Of a DNA stretch of 5,164 nucleotides, positions 1 through 5,164 are shown in pieces. The notes under the pieces were generated by a model, which was not told where the DNA came from, searched no databases, and saw only the letters and a list, made by a program, of their open reading frames with translations. Within the stretch, counting starts at the first letter, position 1. Each line of letters begins with the position of its first letter. Where the stretch lies: positions 1 to 5,164 of the forward strand of contig JABMDG010000347.1 in the NCBI GenBank assembly GCA_015904045.1. The letters are read 5' to 3'. The translations under genes were made by a program, and so were the position numbers. This DNA comes from Nitrospira sp. (GTDB lineage Bacteria; Nitrospirota; Nitrospiria; Nitrospirales; Nitrospiraceae).

Positions 1-185
1 GCACGCAGTGTCAGCAAGAATCAACGGAATGGTCCGGCCGTTGCCGACGCTGCGCTCGGTGGAACACGCTCACCGCACTCCCCTGGCTCGAAACCAGTCA
101 GCTGGCCGTCAGCACGGATGGAGCACCTCCGGCCTCGCGCGTCATCCCCTATCAAGGCATTGCTTCTCCGTTTGAAACCGTGTAG
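1..185 (+). CDS. RadA/Sms-type zinc-finger fragment, 3' end of a gene starting before the window
   Basis: The frame whose first full codon is at base 3 stays open to TAG at 183-185. It begins TQCQQESTEWSGRC, continues RRCARWNTL, and ends PYQGIASPFETV. This matches the N-terminal C4 finger of the DNA-repair ATPase RadA/Sms (C-x2-C-G-Y-x-S-x2-W-x-G-R-C-x2-C-x2-W-N-T) in spacing: Cys at 9-11, Trp at 30-32, and Cys at 42-44 and 51-53. The codon cut by the left edge is xGC. If the missing base is T, it supplies the first Cys exactly where the pattern needs it. In RadA this finger is followed by a linker and a RecA-like ATPase with Walker A. Here the linker-like stretch ends at a stop and no ATPase follows. 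It may be a truncated radA remnant, a stand-alone finger protein, or the C-terminal finger of a longer upstream protein. The motif match is seen directly; the function is inferred. Confidence 0.55.
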   Translation, partial: TQCQQESTEWSGRCRRCARWNTLTALPWLETSQLAVSTDGAPPASRVIPYQGIASPFETV

Positions 186-190
186 GTTTC
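174..190. repeat. Short inverted repeat across the stop of the zinc-finger frame
   Basis: GAAACC (174-179) and GGTTTC (185-190) form a perfect 6-bp inverted repeat around the 5-base loop GTGTA, which contains part of the TAG stop. No T-tract follows on either strand, so it is a poor intrinsic terminator. It lies about 100 bp before bioB. The half sites recall the AACC/GGTT halves of BirA operators, but the spacing is far shorter than in those operators, so I do not call it a biotin operator. Confidence 0.25.
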
Positions 191-279
191 CCCTTCGATA
201 GCGCCGACACCCCGGCATCGTGCATACTCTGCGGAGCAGGCGGCTTCAGGAATACACTGCCGCCGCGCGCACTGTCGAC

Positions 280-285
280 AAAGGA
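280..285 (+). promoter_or_regulatory. Ribosome binding site of bioB
   Basis: AAAGGA lies 8 nt before the ATG at 294, which is normal Shine-Dalgarno spacing. It supports this ATG over the later in-frame ATGs at codons 5 and 6. Confidence 0.6.
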
Positions 286-293
286 CATGTGAG

Positions 294-1289
294 ATGACCG
301 ATTACATGATGTTTGCGCAGAAAGCCCTTCGCGACGAACCGCTCACCCACGCCGAATCGCTCGCCGTGCTACAAGCTCCTGACCACGACCTCTTACCCCT
401 CCTCCATGCCGCCTTTGCCGTTCGGTCTACATACTTCGGCCGTACGGTTCGGCTACAGATGCTGCAGAACGCCAAGAGCGGGGCCTGCCAGGAGGATTGC
501 CACTACTGCTCACAATCGGCTATTTCGACGGCCCCGATCGACCGCTACAATCTGTTGCCGCGGCAACAGATGATCGAGGGAGCGCGCCGGGCCGCCGCCT
601 CGAAAGCGCAGCGGTATTGCATCGTCATCAGTGGGAGAAGCCCACTGGATCGGGAAATCGACGAGATTGCCGGAGCGGTACGCGCCATCAAGCAGGAGGT
701 TCCGATTCAGATTTGCTGCTCACTCGGTTTGATGGACGAACCGCAGGCGAAGCGTCTCAAAGCCGCCGGCGTTGATCGGGTGAATCATAACTTGAACACG
801 AGCGAAGCTTTTCACCCGTCGATCTGCACCACCCACACCTTTCAAGACCGCCTGTCGACGATCAAGAACGCGCGGGCGGCCGGATTGGAGATCTGTTCCG
901 GCGGTATCGTGGGGATGGGCGAACACGATGAAGACTTAGTCGACCTGGCCATGGCGCTGCGAGAGGTGAAACCGGATTCCATTCCCTTGAACATGCTGAA
1001 CCCGGTCGCCGGTACCCCTTTGGAACAGGCCGACCACCTCACTCCGCAACGCTGTTTGAAAGTCCTCTGTCTGTTTCGATTCCTCCATCCAAGGACCGAA
1101 CTCCGCATTGCCGGAGGCCGTGAACACAACCTCCGCAGCCTCCAGCCGTTGGCGCTCTATCCGGCCGATTCGCTGTTCGTCAACGGCTACTTGACGACCC
1201 CGGGAGCCCCGGCGCCAGAAGTCTGGGGCATGATTCAAGACCTGGGTTTCACAATCGAAGTAGATTACCGGCAGCCGGTGGCCGGCTGA
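294..1289 (+). CDS. bioB: Biotin synthase BioB (radical SAM)
   Basis: BioB catalyses the last step of biotin synthesis in the cytoplasm. It inserts sulfur between C6 and C9 of dethiobiotin, using S-adenosylmethionine, a radical-SAM [4Fe-4S] cluster and a sacrificial [2Fe-2S] cluster. The 331-residue product has the family length. The radical-SAM motif is in GACQEDCHYCSQS (Cys65, Cys69, Cys72). Expected [2Fe-2S] ligands are Cys109 (QRYC), Cys141 (QICCSLG), Cys201 (EICSGGIVGMGE) and Arg271 (RIAGGRE). Other family blocks are NHNLNTS (164-170), PLNMLNPVAGTPLE (231-244) and the C-terminal FVNGYLTTPG (295-304). The ATG has a good ribosome binding site. No other bio gene is visible, so it is either a single-gene unit or the end of an operon entering from the left. 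Its last 25 bp overlap the 3' end of the convergent response regulator gene. Identification is secure. Confidence 0.97.
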   Translation: MTDYMMFAQKALRDEPLTHAESLAVLQAPDHDLLPLLHAAFAVRSTYFGRTVRLQMLQNAKSGACQEDCHYCSQSAISTAPIDRYNLLPRQQMIEGARRAAASKAQRYCIVISGRSPLDREIDEIAGAVRAIKQEVPIQICCSLGLMDEPQAKRLKAAGVDRVNHNLNTSEAFHPSICTTHTFQDRLSTIKNARAAGLEICSGGIVGMGEHDEDLVDLAMALREVKPDSIPLNMLNPVAGTPLEQADHLTPQRCLKVLCLFRFLHPRTELRIAGGREHNLRSLQPLALYPADSLFVNGYLTTPGAPAPEVWGMIQDLGFTIEVDYRQPVAG

Positions 1290-2287
1290 TCGGTGCTGGG
1301 CGAATGCTCGGGCGCCGATGGAAAACAGCGGCCCATGCACTCAGGACAGAGCCCTCCGTTGAATAGCAGACCCGAATGTTCCGTAATAAAAGTGTGCAAA
1401 TCGTACCACTCCCCTGACGGGCTTGGAACCCGTTTGCACCACGCGCACAGATTGATCATGCGCATCGTAGGCCCGGCGTGGGCGTGAGATTCGTCCGCCT
1501 CATGTGAGGTATGCGGAGCTCGCTCGACAACCGATGCGGCCCGAGCGCGGTAAACCACCACGGCCCCAATGACCGTCCCCTCCTCACTTACGACAGGGGC
1601 TACACGGCCATGGATGACACACCGAGACCTGCTTTTTGTGACCAATACGTGGTCATCAATCGGGATGATTCGACATTCGGCGACGGCCTGTTCCGCTACG
1701 TTTCCGGCCCTGCATCCGGACTCGCCACCAACGGCTCCCAACAGCAGTTCCAGCGGATATCCAACCGCAACACCGGCCTCCCACCCGGTTATCGATTCGG
1801 CTTCGGCGTTCATGTACGTAATTCGACCAAGGCAATCTGTCGTGATCACCCCGTCGTCCACCAAACGTACCGTCGTGGCCAGCCAACGCAGACTCTCTTT
1901 CGCCTGACGCTCCGTGTGGGAGCGATGAAGCGCCATCTCGATCGTAGGCCGAAGTTCAGCCATCTGGAATGGCTTCAGCAGATACCCCGCCGGTTCCGTG
2001 GTTTTTGCGCGCTCGAGGGCATAGTCATCGGCGTAGGCGGTGAGATAGACGACCGGCACGGCATAGCGCGCGCGGAGTTCCCGCGCCGTTTCCACCCCAT
2101 CCATCGGTCCTTTGAGCACGATGTCCATCAGGACCAGATCCGGCCGAATCTCAGCGGCCTTTCGCAGCGCCTCCTCGCCCGACGTCGCCGTCGCAGGCGC
2201 CCGATACCCGAGCCGGGTCAGCGTACACTGAATGTCTTTGGCTACGATGGTTTCATCCTCGACAACGAGAATCGTCGTGGGACTCAT
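1265..2287 (-). CDS. Response regulator: REC, PAS and C-terminal four-cysteine motif
   Basis: This 340-residue protein is the likely phospho-acceptor partner of the kinase gene 3 nt upstream. The REC domain (about 5-122) is complete: acidic pair Glu10/Asp11, phospho-acceptor Asp55 in LVLMDIVLKGPMDG, Thr83 in VVYLTAYAD and Lys105 in GYLLKPF. A PAS domain follows (about 131-248), with DDGVITTDCLGRITYMN and AEAESITGWE. After a low-complexity His/Glu linker comes CAWCKR (Cys281, Cys284), then EWYDLHTFITEHS, then CPEC (Cys314, Cys317). This C-x2-C pair arrangement recurs at the C-termini of other bacterial REC/PAS signalling proteins and looks like a zinc-ribbon-type site; metal binding is inferred. 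There is no helix-turn-helix, GGDEF or other known output domain, so its output is unknown. The ATG at 2287 has a good ribosome binding site inside the end of the kinase gene. The 3' end overlaps bioB by 25 bp on the opposite strand. Confidence 0.93.
   Translation of the reverse strand: MSPTTILVVEDETIVAKDIQCTLTRLGYRAPATATSGEEALRKAAEIRPDLVLMDIVLKGPMDGVETARELRARYAVPVVYLTAYADDYALERAKTTEPAGYLLKPFQMAELRPTIEMALHRSHTERQAKESLRWLATTVRLVDDGVITTDCLGRITYMNAEAESITGWEAGVAVGYPLELLLGAVGGESGCRAGNVAEQAVAECRIIPIDDHVLVTKSRSRCVIHGRVAPVVSEEGTVIGAVVVYRARAASVVERAPHTSHEADESHAHAGPTMRMINLCAWCKRVPSPSGEWYDLHTFITEHSGLLFNGGLCPECMGRCFPSAPEHSPSTDQPATGCR
1272..1288. terminator. Hairpin at the convergent stop codons, possible bidirectional terminator
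   Basis: CAGCCGG (1272-1278) and CCGGCTG (1282-1288) form a perfect 7-bp GC-rich stem with a TGG loop. It spans the last codons and first stop bases of bioB and lies beside the TAA (1265-1267) of the opposing regulator gene. A symmetric stem at converging ends is where a shared terminator would be expected. Neither strand carries a T-tract after it, so intrinsic termination would be weak. Transcript pausing or 3'-end protection are alternatives. Confidence 0.35.
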
Positions 2288-2290
2288 AAG

Positions 2291-4102
2291 TCACATCCTT
2301 TCTTCGTAACGCACGGGACGGAACCTCACGTACCATTCCGTTCCCATTCCGCTCTGGAGCGAGACGGTCCCTTCCAGCTTGTCCGCCATCAACGACACCA
2401 GTTCAAGCCCCAGGGAGTCCGGATTGTTCAGCACCCCGTCGTGCGGCAGTCCGACACCGTCGTCGGACACACGCAGGAGAAACCACTCACCCTCCTCCGC
2501 CCGCAGTTCCACGGTGATCCGTCCCGACCGGCCGTTGGGAAATGCGTGTTTCAGACAGTTGGAGAGCAACTCATCGACGATGAGGCCGCACGTCAGCCCC
2601 GTATCCACGTCGAAGGCGATGTCTTCCACCGCCAACTCGAGTATCAGATGAGTCGGATCGACGCCGTACGATCGGCACACATGTCCGGTCAGCGTTCGCA
2701 GATACTCCGGCATGTTGATGCTCGACAAATCGTTGGATCGGTGCAACGTGTCGTGGAGCAGCGCAATCGATGAAATGCGAACCTGGCACTCTTTGAAGAG
2801 TTGGGCCACCTGTGGATCTTTGATCGTCGCCATCTGTAAATTGAGCAAGCTGGAAATAACCTGAAGATTATTCTTGACCCGGTGGTGCACTTCCCGGAGC
2901 AGACTTTCCTTCTCCTTGAGCGTTTTCCGCAACTCGTCTTCCATCTCTTTGCGCTCGGTGAGATCGATGCAGGACCCGATATAGCCGCTCAGCGTCCCGT
3001 CCGGCTCGAACCGCGGCACTCCGGTATCCACGATCCAGCGATATGCCCCGTCCGCGCGCCGAAGACGGTACTCCATCGTAAACGGCTGCTGCTGCCGGAC
3101 CGCCTCCTGATAGGTGTCGCGGCATCGCGGCTGATCCTGCGCATGAATTCCACGGAACCAGCCACAGCCGATTTCTTCCTCTAACGTCCGTCCGGTGAAT
3201 TCCAACCATCGTTTATTGAAGAAGGTACACCCTTGCTCCGGATCTGACATCCACACCATGACGGGAGCCGTATCGGCCATCATGTGGAACCGCGCCTCAC
3301 TGTCGCGCAAGGCAGCCTCAATCCGTTTGCGCTGAGTAATATCCCGTGCGATGGCGGACGCGGCAACCACGGTCCCATCGGCATCTTTCACGGGGGATAC
3401 CGTCAGGGAGACATGGAATCGCCTGCCCCGTTTCCGACGTTGCATGGTTTCCACATTGCGGACATGCTCGCCCTTCGCAATCCGGTTCAACATGGCTGGC
3501 ACCTCATCCAGCCGATCCTGCGGACAGAGGTCGGTGATCGGCAGCCCGATGATCTCGTGAGGAGCATAGCCATAAACACGTTCGGCACCGGCATTCCAAC
3601 TCCGCACTGTGCCCTCAAGGCTCATGCCGATGATCGCATCATCCGATGATTTGACGAGCGCCGCCAATAGCGACACCGCTTCCGCGCGTAGCGTCTCCAG
3701 GTCTCTATTCGCTTGAGCAAGATCTTTCGTACGCCGGAGGACTTGCTCCTCGATGTCCGGTGCCACGGCGGGGCGGTCGGATTCCTCCTGTCTCCTCGGC
3801 GGAGCAAGTATCGCCGCCGCCCACAGGGCCAGGACAACAGGAACCAGCTCGCCCATCTTCGCCCACATCGGAGGGTGTCCGGTGGTTCGGAACAGATCCA
3901 ACAGGCTCAAACCGGACGCAAGTCCCGCCATCCACAAGCCACACTCCGGCTGAGTCCCCCGCGCTACGAGCAACACGGGAATCATGTAGAGCACGGCACT
4001 TGCCGGACCGGAAAGGGTCCACCAGTCTGCCGCGGCAATCGCAATCGTCAGCGCCAGACCGGTGAGAACACGCTTGATGCCTGTATCTGAGATGACATCC
4101 AC
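2291..4102 (-). CDS. Membrane sensor histidine kinase: 4 TM, two PAS, HisKA_2, HATPase
   Basis: This 603-residue kinase autophosphorylates a His and should pass the phosphate to the REC protein encoded 3 nt downstream. Four hydrophobic stretches (about 12-29, 34-48, 53-70, 84-100) make an inner-membrane input region with almost no periplasmic loops. A charged, coiled-coil-like segment follows (about 115-145). PAS1 (about 145-258) holds [19 protein letters not shown] and ends [15 protein letters not shown]2 (about 264-386) holds [18 protein letters not shown] and ends [10 protein letters not shown]. The phospho-acceptor box is [19 protein letters not shown] (402-420) of the HisKA_2 type; His407 is the likely site by alignment with the related HWE NHRVKN box. 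HATPase features are the N box [15 protein letters not shown] (Asn515), the G1 box SDDGVGLP (546-553), SLGLELV (563-569) and [10 protein letters not shown] (585-594). The start is GTG at 4102, preceded by GAGG about 6 nt away. An in-frame TGA lies two codons upstream, so no earlier start is possible. The signal sensed cannot be told from sequence. Confidence 0.95.
   Translation of the reverse strand: MDVISDTGIKRVLTGLALTIAIAAADWWTLSGPASAVLYMIPVLLVARGTQPECGLWMAGLASGLSLLDLFRTTGHPPMWAKMGELVPVVLALWAAAILAPPRRQEESDRPAVAPDIEEQVLRRTKDLAQANRDLETLRAEAVSLLAALVKSSDDAIIGMSLEGTVRSWNAGAERVYGYAPHEIIGLPITDLCPQDRLDEVPAMLNRIAKGEHVRNVETMQRRKRGRRFHVSLTVSPVKDADGTVVAASAIARDITQRKRIEAALRDSEARFHMMADTAPVMVWMSDPEQGCTFFNKRWLEFTGRTLEEEIGCGWFRGIHAQDQPRCRDTYQEAVRQQQPFTMEYRLRRADGAYRWIVDTGVPRFEPDGTLSGYIGSCIDLTERKEMEDELRKTLKEKESLLREVHHRVKNNLQVISSLLNLQMATIKDPQVAQLFKECQVRISSIALLHDTLHRSNDLSSINMPEYLRTLTGHVCRSYGVDPTHLILELAVEDIAFDVDTGLTCGLIVDELLSNCLKHAFPNGRSGRITVELRAEEGEWFLLRVSDDGVGLPHDGVLNNPDSLGLELVSLMADKLEGTVSLQSGMGTEWYVRFRPVRYEERM
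2296..2301 (-). promoter_or_regulatory. Ribosome binding site of the response regulator
   Basis: On the minus strand AAAGGA lies 8 nt before the ATG at 2287. It sits within the last codons of the histidine kinase gene, as expected for coupled translation of the two products. Confidence 0.6.
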
Positions 4103-4266
4103 GTCTCACCTCTATGCAGCAATAAATGAGCAATGGACATGCCATGATTATTGCGACGCGCGAAGATTTCCTCCAAGTGTGAATGCGCCCAGGCTTGTAC
4201 GCACACCTGGTGCATAGCAATCATTCTTACGTCGTATTCTTCCGGCGTGGAGAACACCTGCCTCAT
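4048..4266 (-). CDS. Tentative small protein, 72 residues, overlapping the kinase start
   Basis: I do not recognise a family. The frame starts at ATG (4264-4266), with GGAG of GGTGGAG 7 nt upstream, and ends at TGA (4048-4050). The last 18 or so codons overlap the start of the kinase gene in another frame. The central part (about 8-53), with [20 protein letters not shown] and [20 protein letters not shown], looks like amphipathic helices rich in His and Arg and is more protein-like than the frames around it. The 18-residue tail in the overlap looks less natural. No TM segment or signal peptide is seen. A TTG at 4308 could add 14 residues but would read through the palindrome. If real, it would be the first gene of the kinase-regulator operon, coupled to the kinase by overlap. 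The alternative is a chance ORF in a leader region. Confidence 0.35.
   Translation of the reverse strand: MRQVFSTPEEYDVRMIAMHQVCVQAWAHSHLEEIFARRNNHGMSIAHLLLHRGETWMSSQIQASSVFSPVWR
4109..4112 (-). promoter_or_regulatory. Ribosome binding site that fixes the GTG start of the kinase
   Basis: On the minus strand GAGG within AGAGGTGAG lies 6 nt before the GTG at 4102. An ATG at 4098 is out of frame, and TGA occurs in frame just upstream of the GTG. This site therefore selects the GTG as the only reasonable start. It lies inside the tentative upstream small ORF, which would allow translational coupling. Confidence 0.5.
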
Positions 4267-4270
4267 GAGG
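4261..4270. repeat. Perfect 10-bp palindrome over the small ORF start codon
   Basis: CCTCATGAGG is its own reverse complement and contains the proposed ATG (4264-4266) of the small minus-strand ORF. It lies 5 bp from the larger palindrome. A 10-bp palindrome can arise by chance, so weight should come only from its position beside the larger one. Confidence 0.2.
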
Positions 4271-4275
4271 CAACT

Positions 4276-4299
4276 CCACCGGTGGATATCCACCAGTGG
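4276..4299. promoter_or_regulatory. 24-bp near-perfect palindrome, candidate operator or translational hairpin
   Basis: The left arm is CCACCGGTGGAT (4276-4287) and the right arm is ATCCACCAGTGG (4288-4299). All pairs match except one (C4280 with A4295). The inner 14 bp (4281-4294) are a perfect palindrome. A second perfect palindrome, TCCACCGGTGGA, overlaps at 4275-4286. The site overlaps the Shine-Dalgarno sequence of the small ORF starting at 4266 and lies about 175 bp upstream of the kinase start. A dimeric regulator site or an RNA hairpin masking the ribosome binding site would both fit; neither is shown. Confidence 0.4.
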
Positions 4300-4469
4300 T
4301 CGTGACAAAGATGAACGGAGATGATTGATGGATCGCGGAAGATGCGTTTGAAGCAGGGCAATGAGGCGGCTATACCTGGGTCAGACCGCCACAGATCCGT
4401 TCCAACTTGTACGGTTAAGCATTCGACCAAGGATTAGTGACGAGGCGGCGGGTACCGTTCGACGATCAG

Positions 4470-4772
4470 CTACTGGAGGAAATAGGCAAGCCCGGCCCCG
4501 CCGATCAGCAGAAAGGCTGCCCAGCGCAGCAGACCATCCCGTGTGTCGGTTTGCCTCTGCTCGATTTTCTTCTTCAACACCGGCTGCTGACGGAGATAGG
4601 CATCGATCTGATCTTTCGCGCCTTTCAGATCGAGGTGCCGCTCAAGGCGAACCACTTTGATGGCCTCGATCATCTGGCCATGCCACAGCGCCGACACTGC
4701 CGCCGGCGGCAAGGCCTCGGACACTCCAGATCGGTTGGTAACGGCTGTCGTCTCAAGAACTGTGATTGGCAT
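4470..4772 (-). CDS. Small membrane-anchored protein with a ribosomal L7/L12 C-terminal-like domain
   Basis: The product has 100 residues. Residues 24-61, with ALWHGQMIEAIKVVR then HLDLKGAKDQIDAYL, follow the fold signature of the ribosomal protein L7/L12 C-terminal domain (…kieaIKxvRextgLgLkeAKdxv…). A charged, helical linker (about 62-80, KKKIEQRQTDTRD) leads to one hydrophobic C-terminal segment, LLRWAAFLLIGGAGLAYFLQ (81-100), with no residues after it. This suggests a tail-anchored inner-membrane protein with the L12-like domain in the cytoplasm. L12-like domains outside the ribosome occur in small uncharacterised bacterial proteins; the role is unknown. The ATG at 4772 has only weak Shine-Dalgarno match, and a TAG lies in frame five codons before it. 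A GTG at codon 17 is an alternative start that would still keep the domain whole. It stands alone, 167 bp from the next gene. Confidence 0.75.
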   Translation of the reverse strand: MPITVLETTAVTNRSGVSEALPPAAVSALWHGQMIEAIKVVRLERHLDLKGAKDQIDAYLRQQPVLKKKIEQRQTDTRDGLLRWAAFLLIGGAGLAYFLQ

Positions 4773-4789
4773 GGCAAGGGAACTCTAGC

Positions 4790-4795
4790 ATTATG
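4790..4795 (-). promoter_or_regulatory. Candidate extended -10 promoter element for the L12-like gene
   Basis: On the minus strand TGTCATAAT fits an extended -10 (TGn followed by CATAAT, five of six to TATAAT). It lies 17 nt before the ATG at 4772, so transcripts would have a very short leader of about 10 nt, or translation might start further in. The -35 region at suitable spacing (CTTTCT/TTTCTG) is poor, which is tolerable with an extended -10. Confidence 0.3.
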
Positions 4796-4939
4796 ACAGC
4801 ACTCGGTCGAACAGAAAGGTGAATCGCGCCGCGGGAATGCCAGCATCAACGGGAACTGACGGCGTCGGCAGGCTTTTCTCGATTGCACAGATCCGCTTGC
4901 GTCGATGAGGTTCCGGCCGACGGAAACTTGGACGAGGAC

Positions 4940-5164
4940 CTATTGTCCGTTCCCCTCGAGGCTGCGGATCAACAGGGCTCGGCCGTGACGATCCAGCCAG
5001 GATTGAATGCGGTCGCCCACATGGGCCGGCCGGTCGATCCTGGTGTTCTCATCATGCGGAATACGGATGTCCCGCCCTCGGGCATCCCGAATCACATAGG
5101 CCCCACCTTCCAGCGCCAGCACGTGGCCAACCACTGAAATGGAAGAAGGCTCTCCGGCGCACAG
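4940..5164 (-). CDS. C-terminal part of a small, probably exported beta-rich protein; 5' end beyond the window
   Basis: The frame ends at TAG (4940-4942) and stays open to the right edge, giving 74 visible residues. A GTG at 5134 would give 64 residues. The ten codons before it (LCAGEPSSIS) are also open and look like the end of a signal peptide plus a short linker, so that GTG is probably internal. The body, VVGHVLALEGGAYVIRDARG then DIRIPHDENTRID then VGDRIQSWLDRHGRALLIRS, has the alternating beta pattern of small OB/SH3-like exported proteins. In these a 'G-x-V-x-x-(I/V)-x-G-x-x-Y-x-V-(K/R)-D' strand pair precedes 'x-D-x-x-T' and 'x-G-D-x-(V/I)'. Such proteins are common as uncharacterised periplasmic proteins. 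Beta-rich body and export are inferred; function is unknown. Confidence 0.7.
   Translation of the reverse strand: MCAGEPSSISVVGHVLALEGGAYVIRDARGRDIRIPHDENTRIDRPAHVGDRIQSWLDRHGRALLIRSLEGNGQ

Noticed and set aside
174..190. BirA-type biotin operator upstream of bioB
   Set aside because: The half sites resemble AACC/GGTT, but they are 5 bp apart rather than the roughly 14-16 bp of BirA operators, and the flanking bases do not match.
21..218. 65-residue minus-strand frame at the left edge
   Set aside because: It is opposite the RadA-like finger frame, is Arg-rich, and matches no family.
936..1340. 134-residue minus-strand frame opposite bioB
   Set aside because: bioB on the plus strand carries every catalytic ligand. 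This frame has no motif and is a shadow.
1511..2773. 420-residue open frame on the plus strand across the regulator and kinase genes
   Set aside because: It is antisense to two genes with full REC, PAS, HisKA_2 and HATPase motifs. It is rich in Arg, His and Pro and has no recognisable domain; it is a codon-bias shadow.
3705..4220. 171-residue minus-strand frame overlapping the kinase N-terminus
   Set aside because: It runs out of frame through the kinase membrane region and has an Arg/Cys/Ser-rich composition with no domain.
4437..4796. 119-residue plus-strand frame across the L12-like gene
   Set aside because: The minus-strand frame has a recognisable L12-like domain and a clean TM anchor, while this one has neither.
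4910..4927. Hairpin near GTTCCGGCCGACGGAAAC as a terminator for the rightmost gene
   Set aside because: The stem is only about 5-6 bp, with no T-tract on the minus strand downstream, so it is too weak to call.

Overview
The window looks like chromosomal DNA from a moderately GC-rich Gram-negative bacterium. The gene style would fit a Nitrospira-like (Nitrospirota) genome: PAS-rich HisKA_2 sensor kinases and small exported beta-rich proteins. That placement is an inference from protein style only, because no rRNA or other phylogenetic marker is present.

Layout: (1) Bases 1-185 (+) hold the 3' end of a reading frame whose start lies outside the window. It reads as a RadA/Sms-type C4 zinc finger followed by about 37 residues and a stop, with no RecA-type ATPase behind it. 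(2) Bases 294-1289 (+) hold bioB, a complete biotin synthase with all expected cluster ligands. (3) Bases 1265-4102 (-) hold a two-gene signalling operon. A membrane histidine kinase (four predicted TM segments, two PAS domains, HisKA_2, HATPase) is followed after 3 nt by a response regulator (REC, PAS, C-terminal four-cysteine motif). The regulator runs convergently into bioB, and their 3' ends overlap by 25 bp at a perfect 7-bp-stem inverted repeat. (4) Bases 4048-4266 (-) hold a tentative 72-residue ORF that overlaps the kinase start. A 24-bp near-perfect palindrome overlaps its Shine-Dalgarno sequence. (5) Bases 4470-4772 (-) hold a 100-residue protein with a ribosomal L7/L12 C-terminal-like segment and a C-terminal membrane anchor. 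(6) Bases 4940-5164 (-) hold the C-terminal part of a small, probably exported, beta-rich protein whose start lies beyond the right edge.

The kinase and regulator almost certainly form one phosphorelay pair. The regulator has no DNA-binding domain, so its output is probably protein-protein interaction or an unrecognised function of the Cys motif. bioB stands alone here, with no other biotin genes in view. No tRNA, rRNA, CRISPR array, insertion sequence or phage gene was seen. The most unusual items are the RadA-type finger fragment, the palindrome over the small ORF's ribosome binding site, the L12-like membrane-anchored protein, and the Cys-rich tail of the response regulator.
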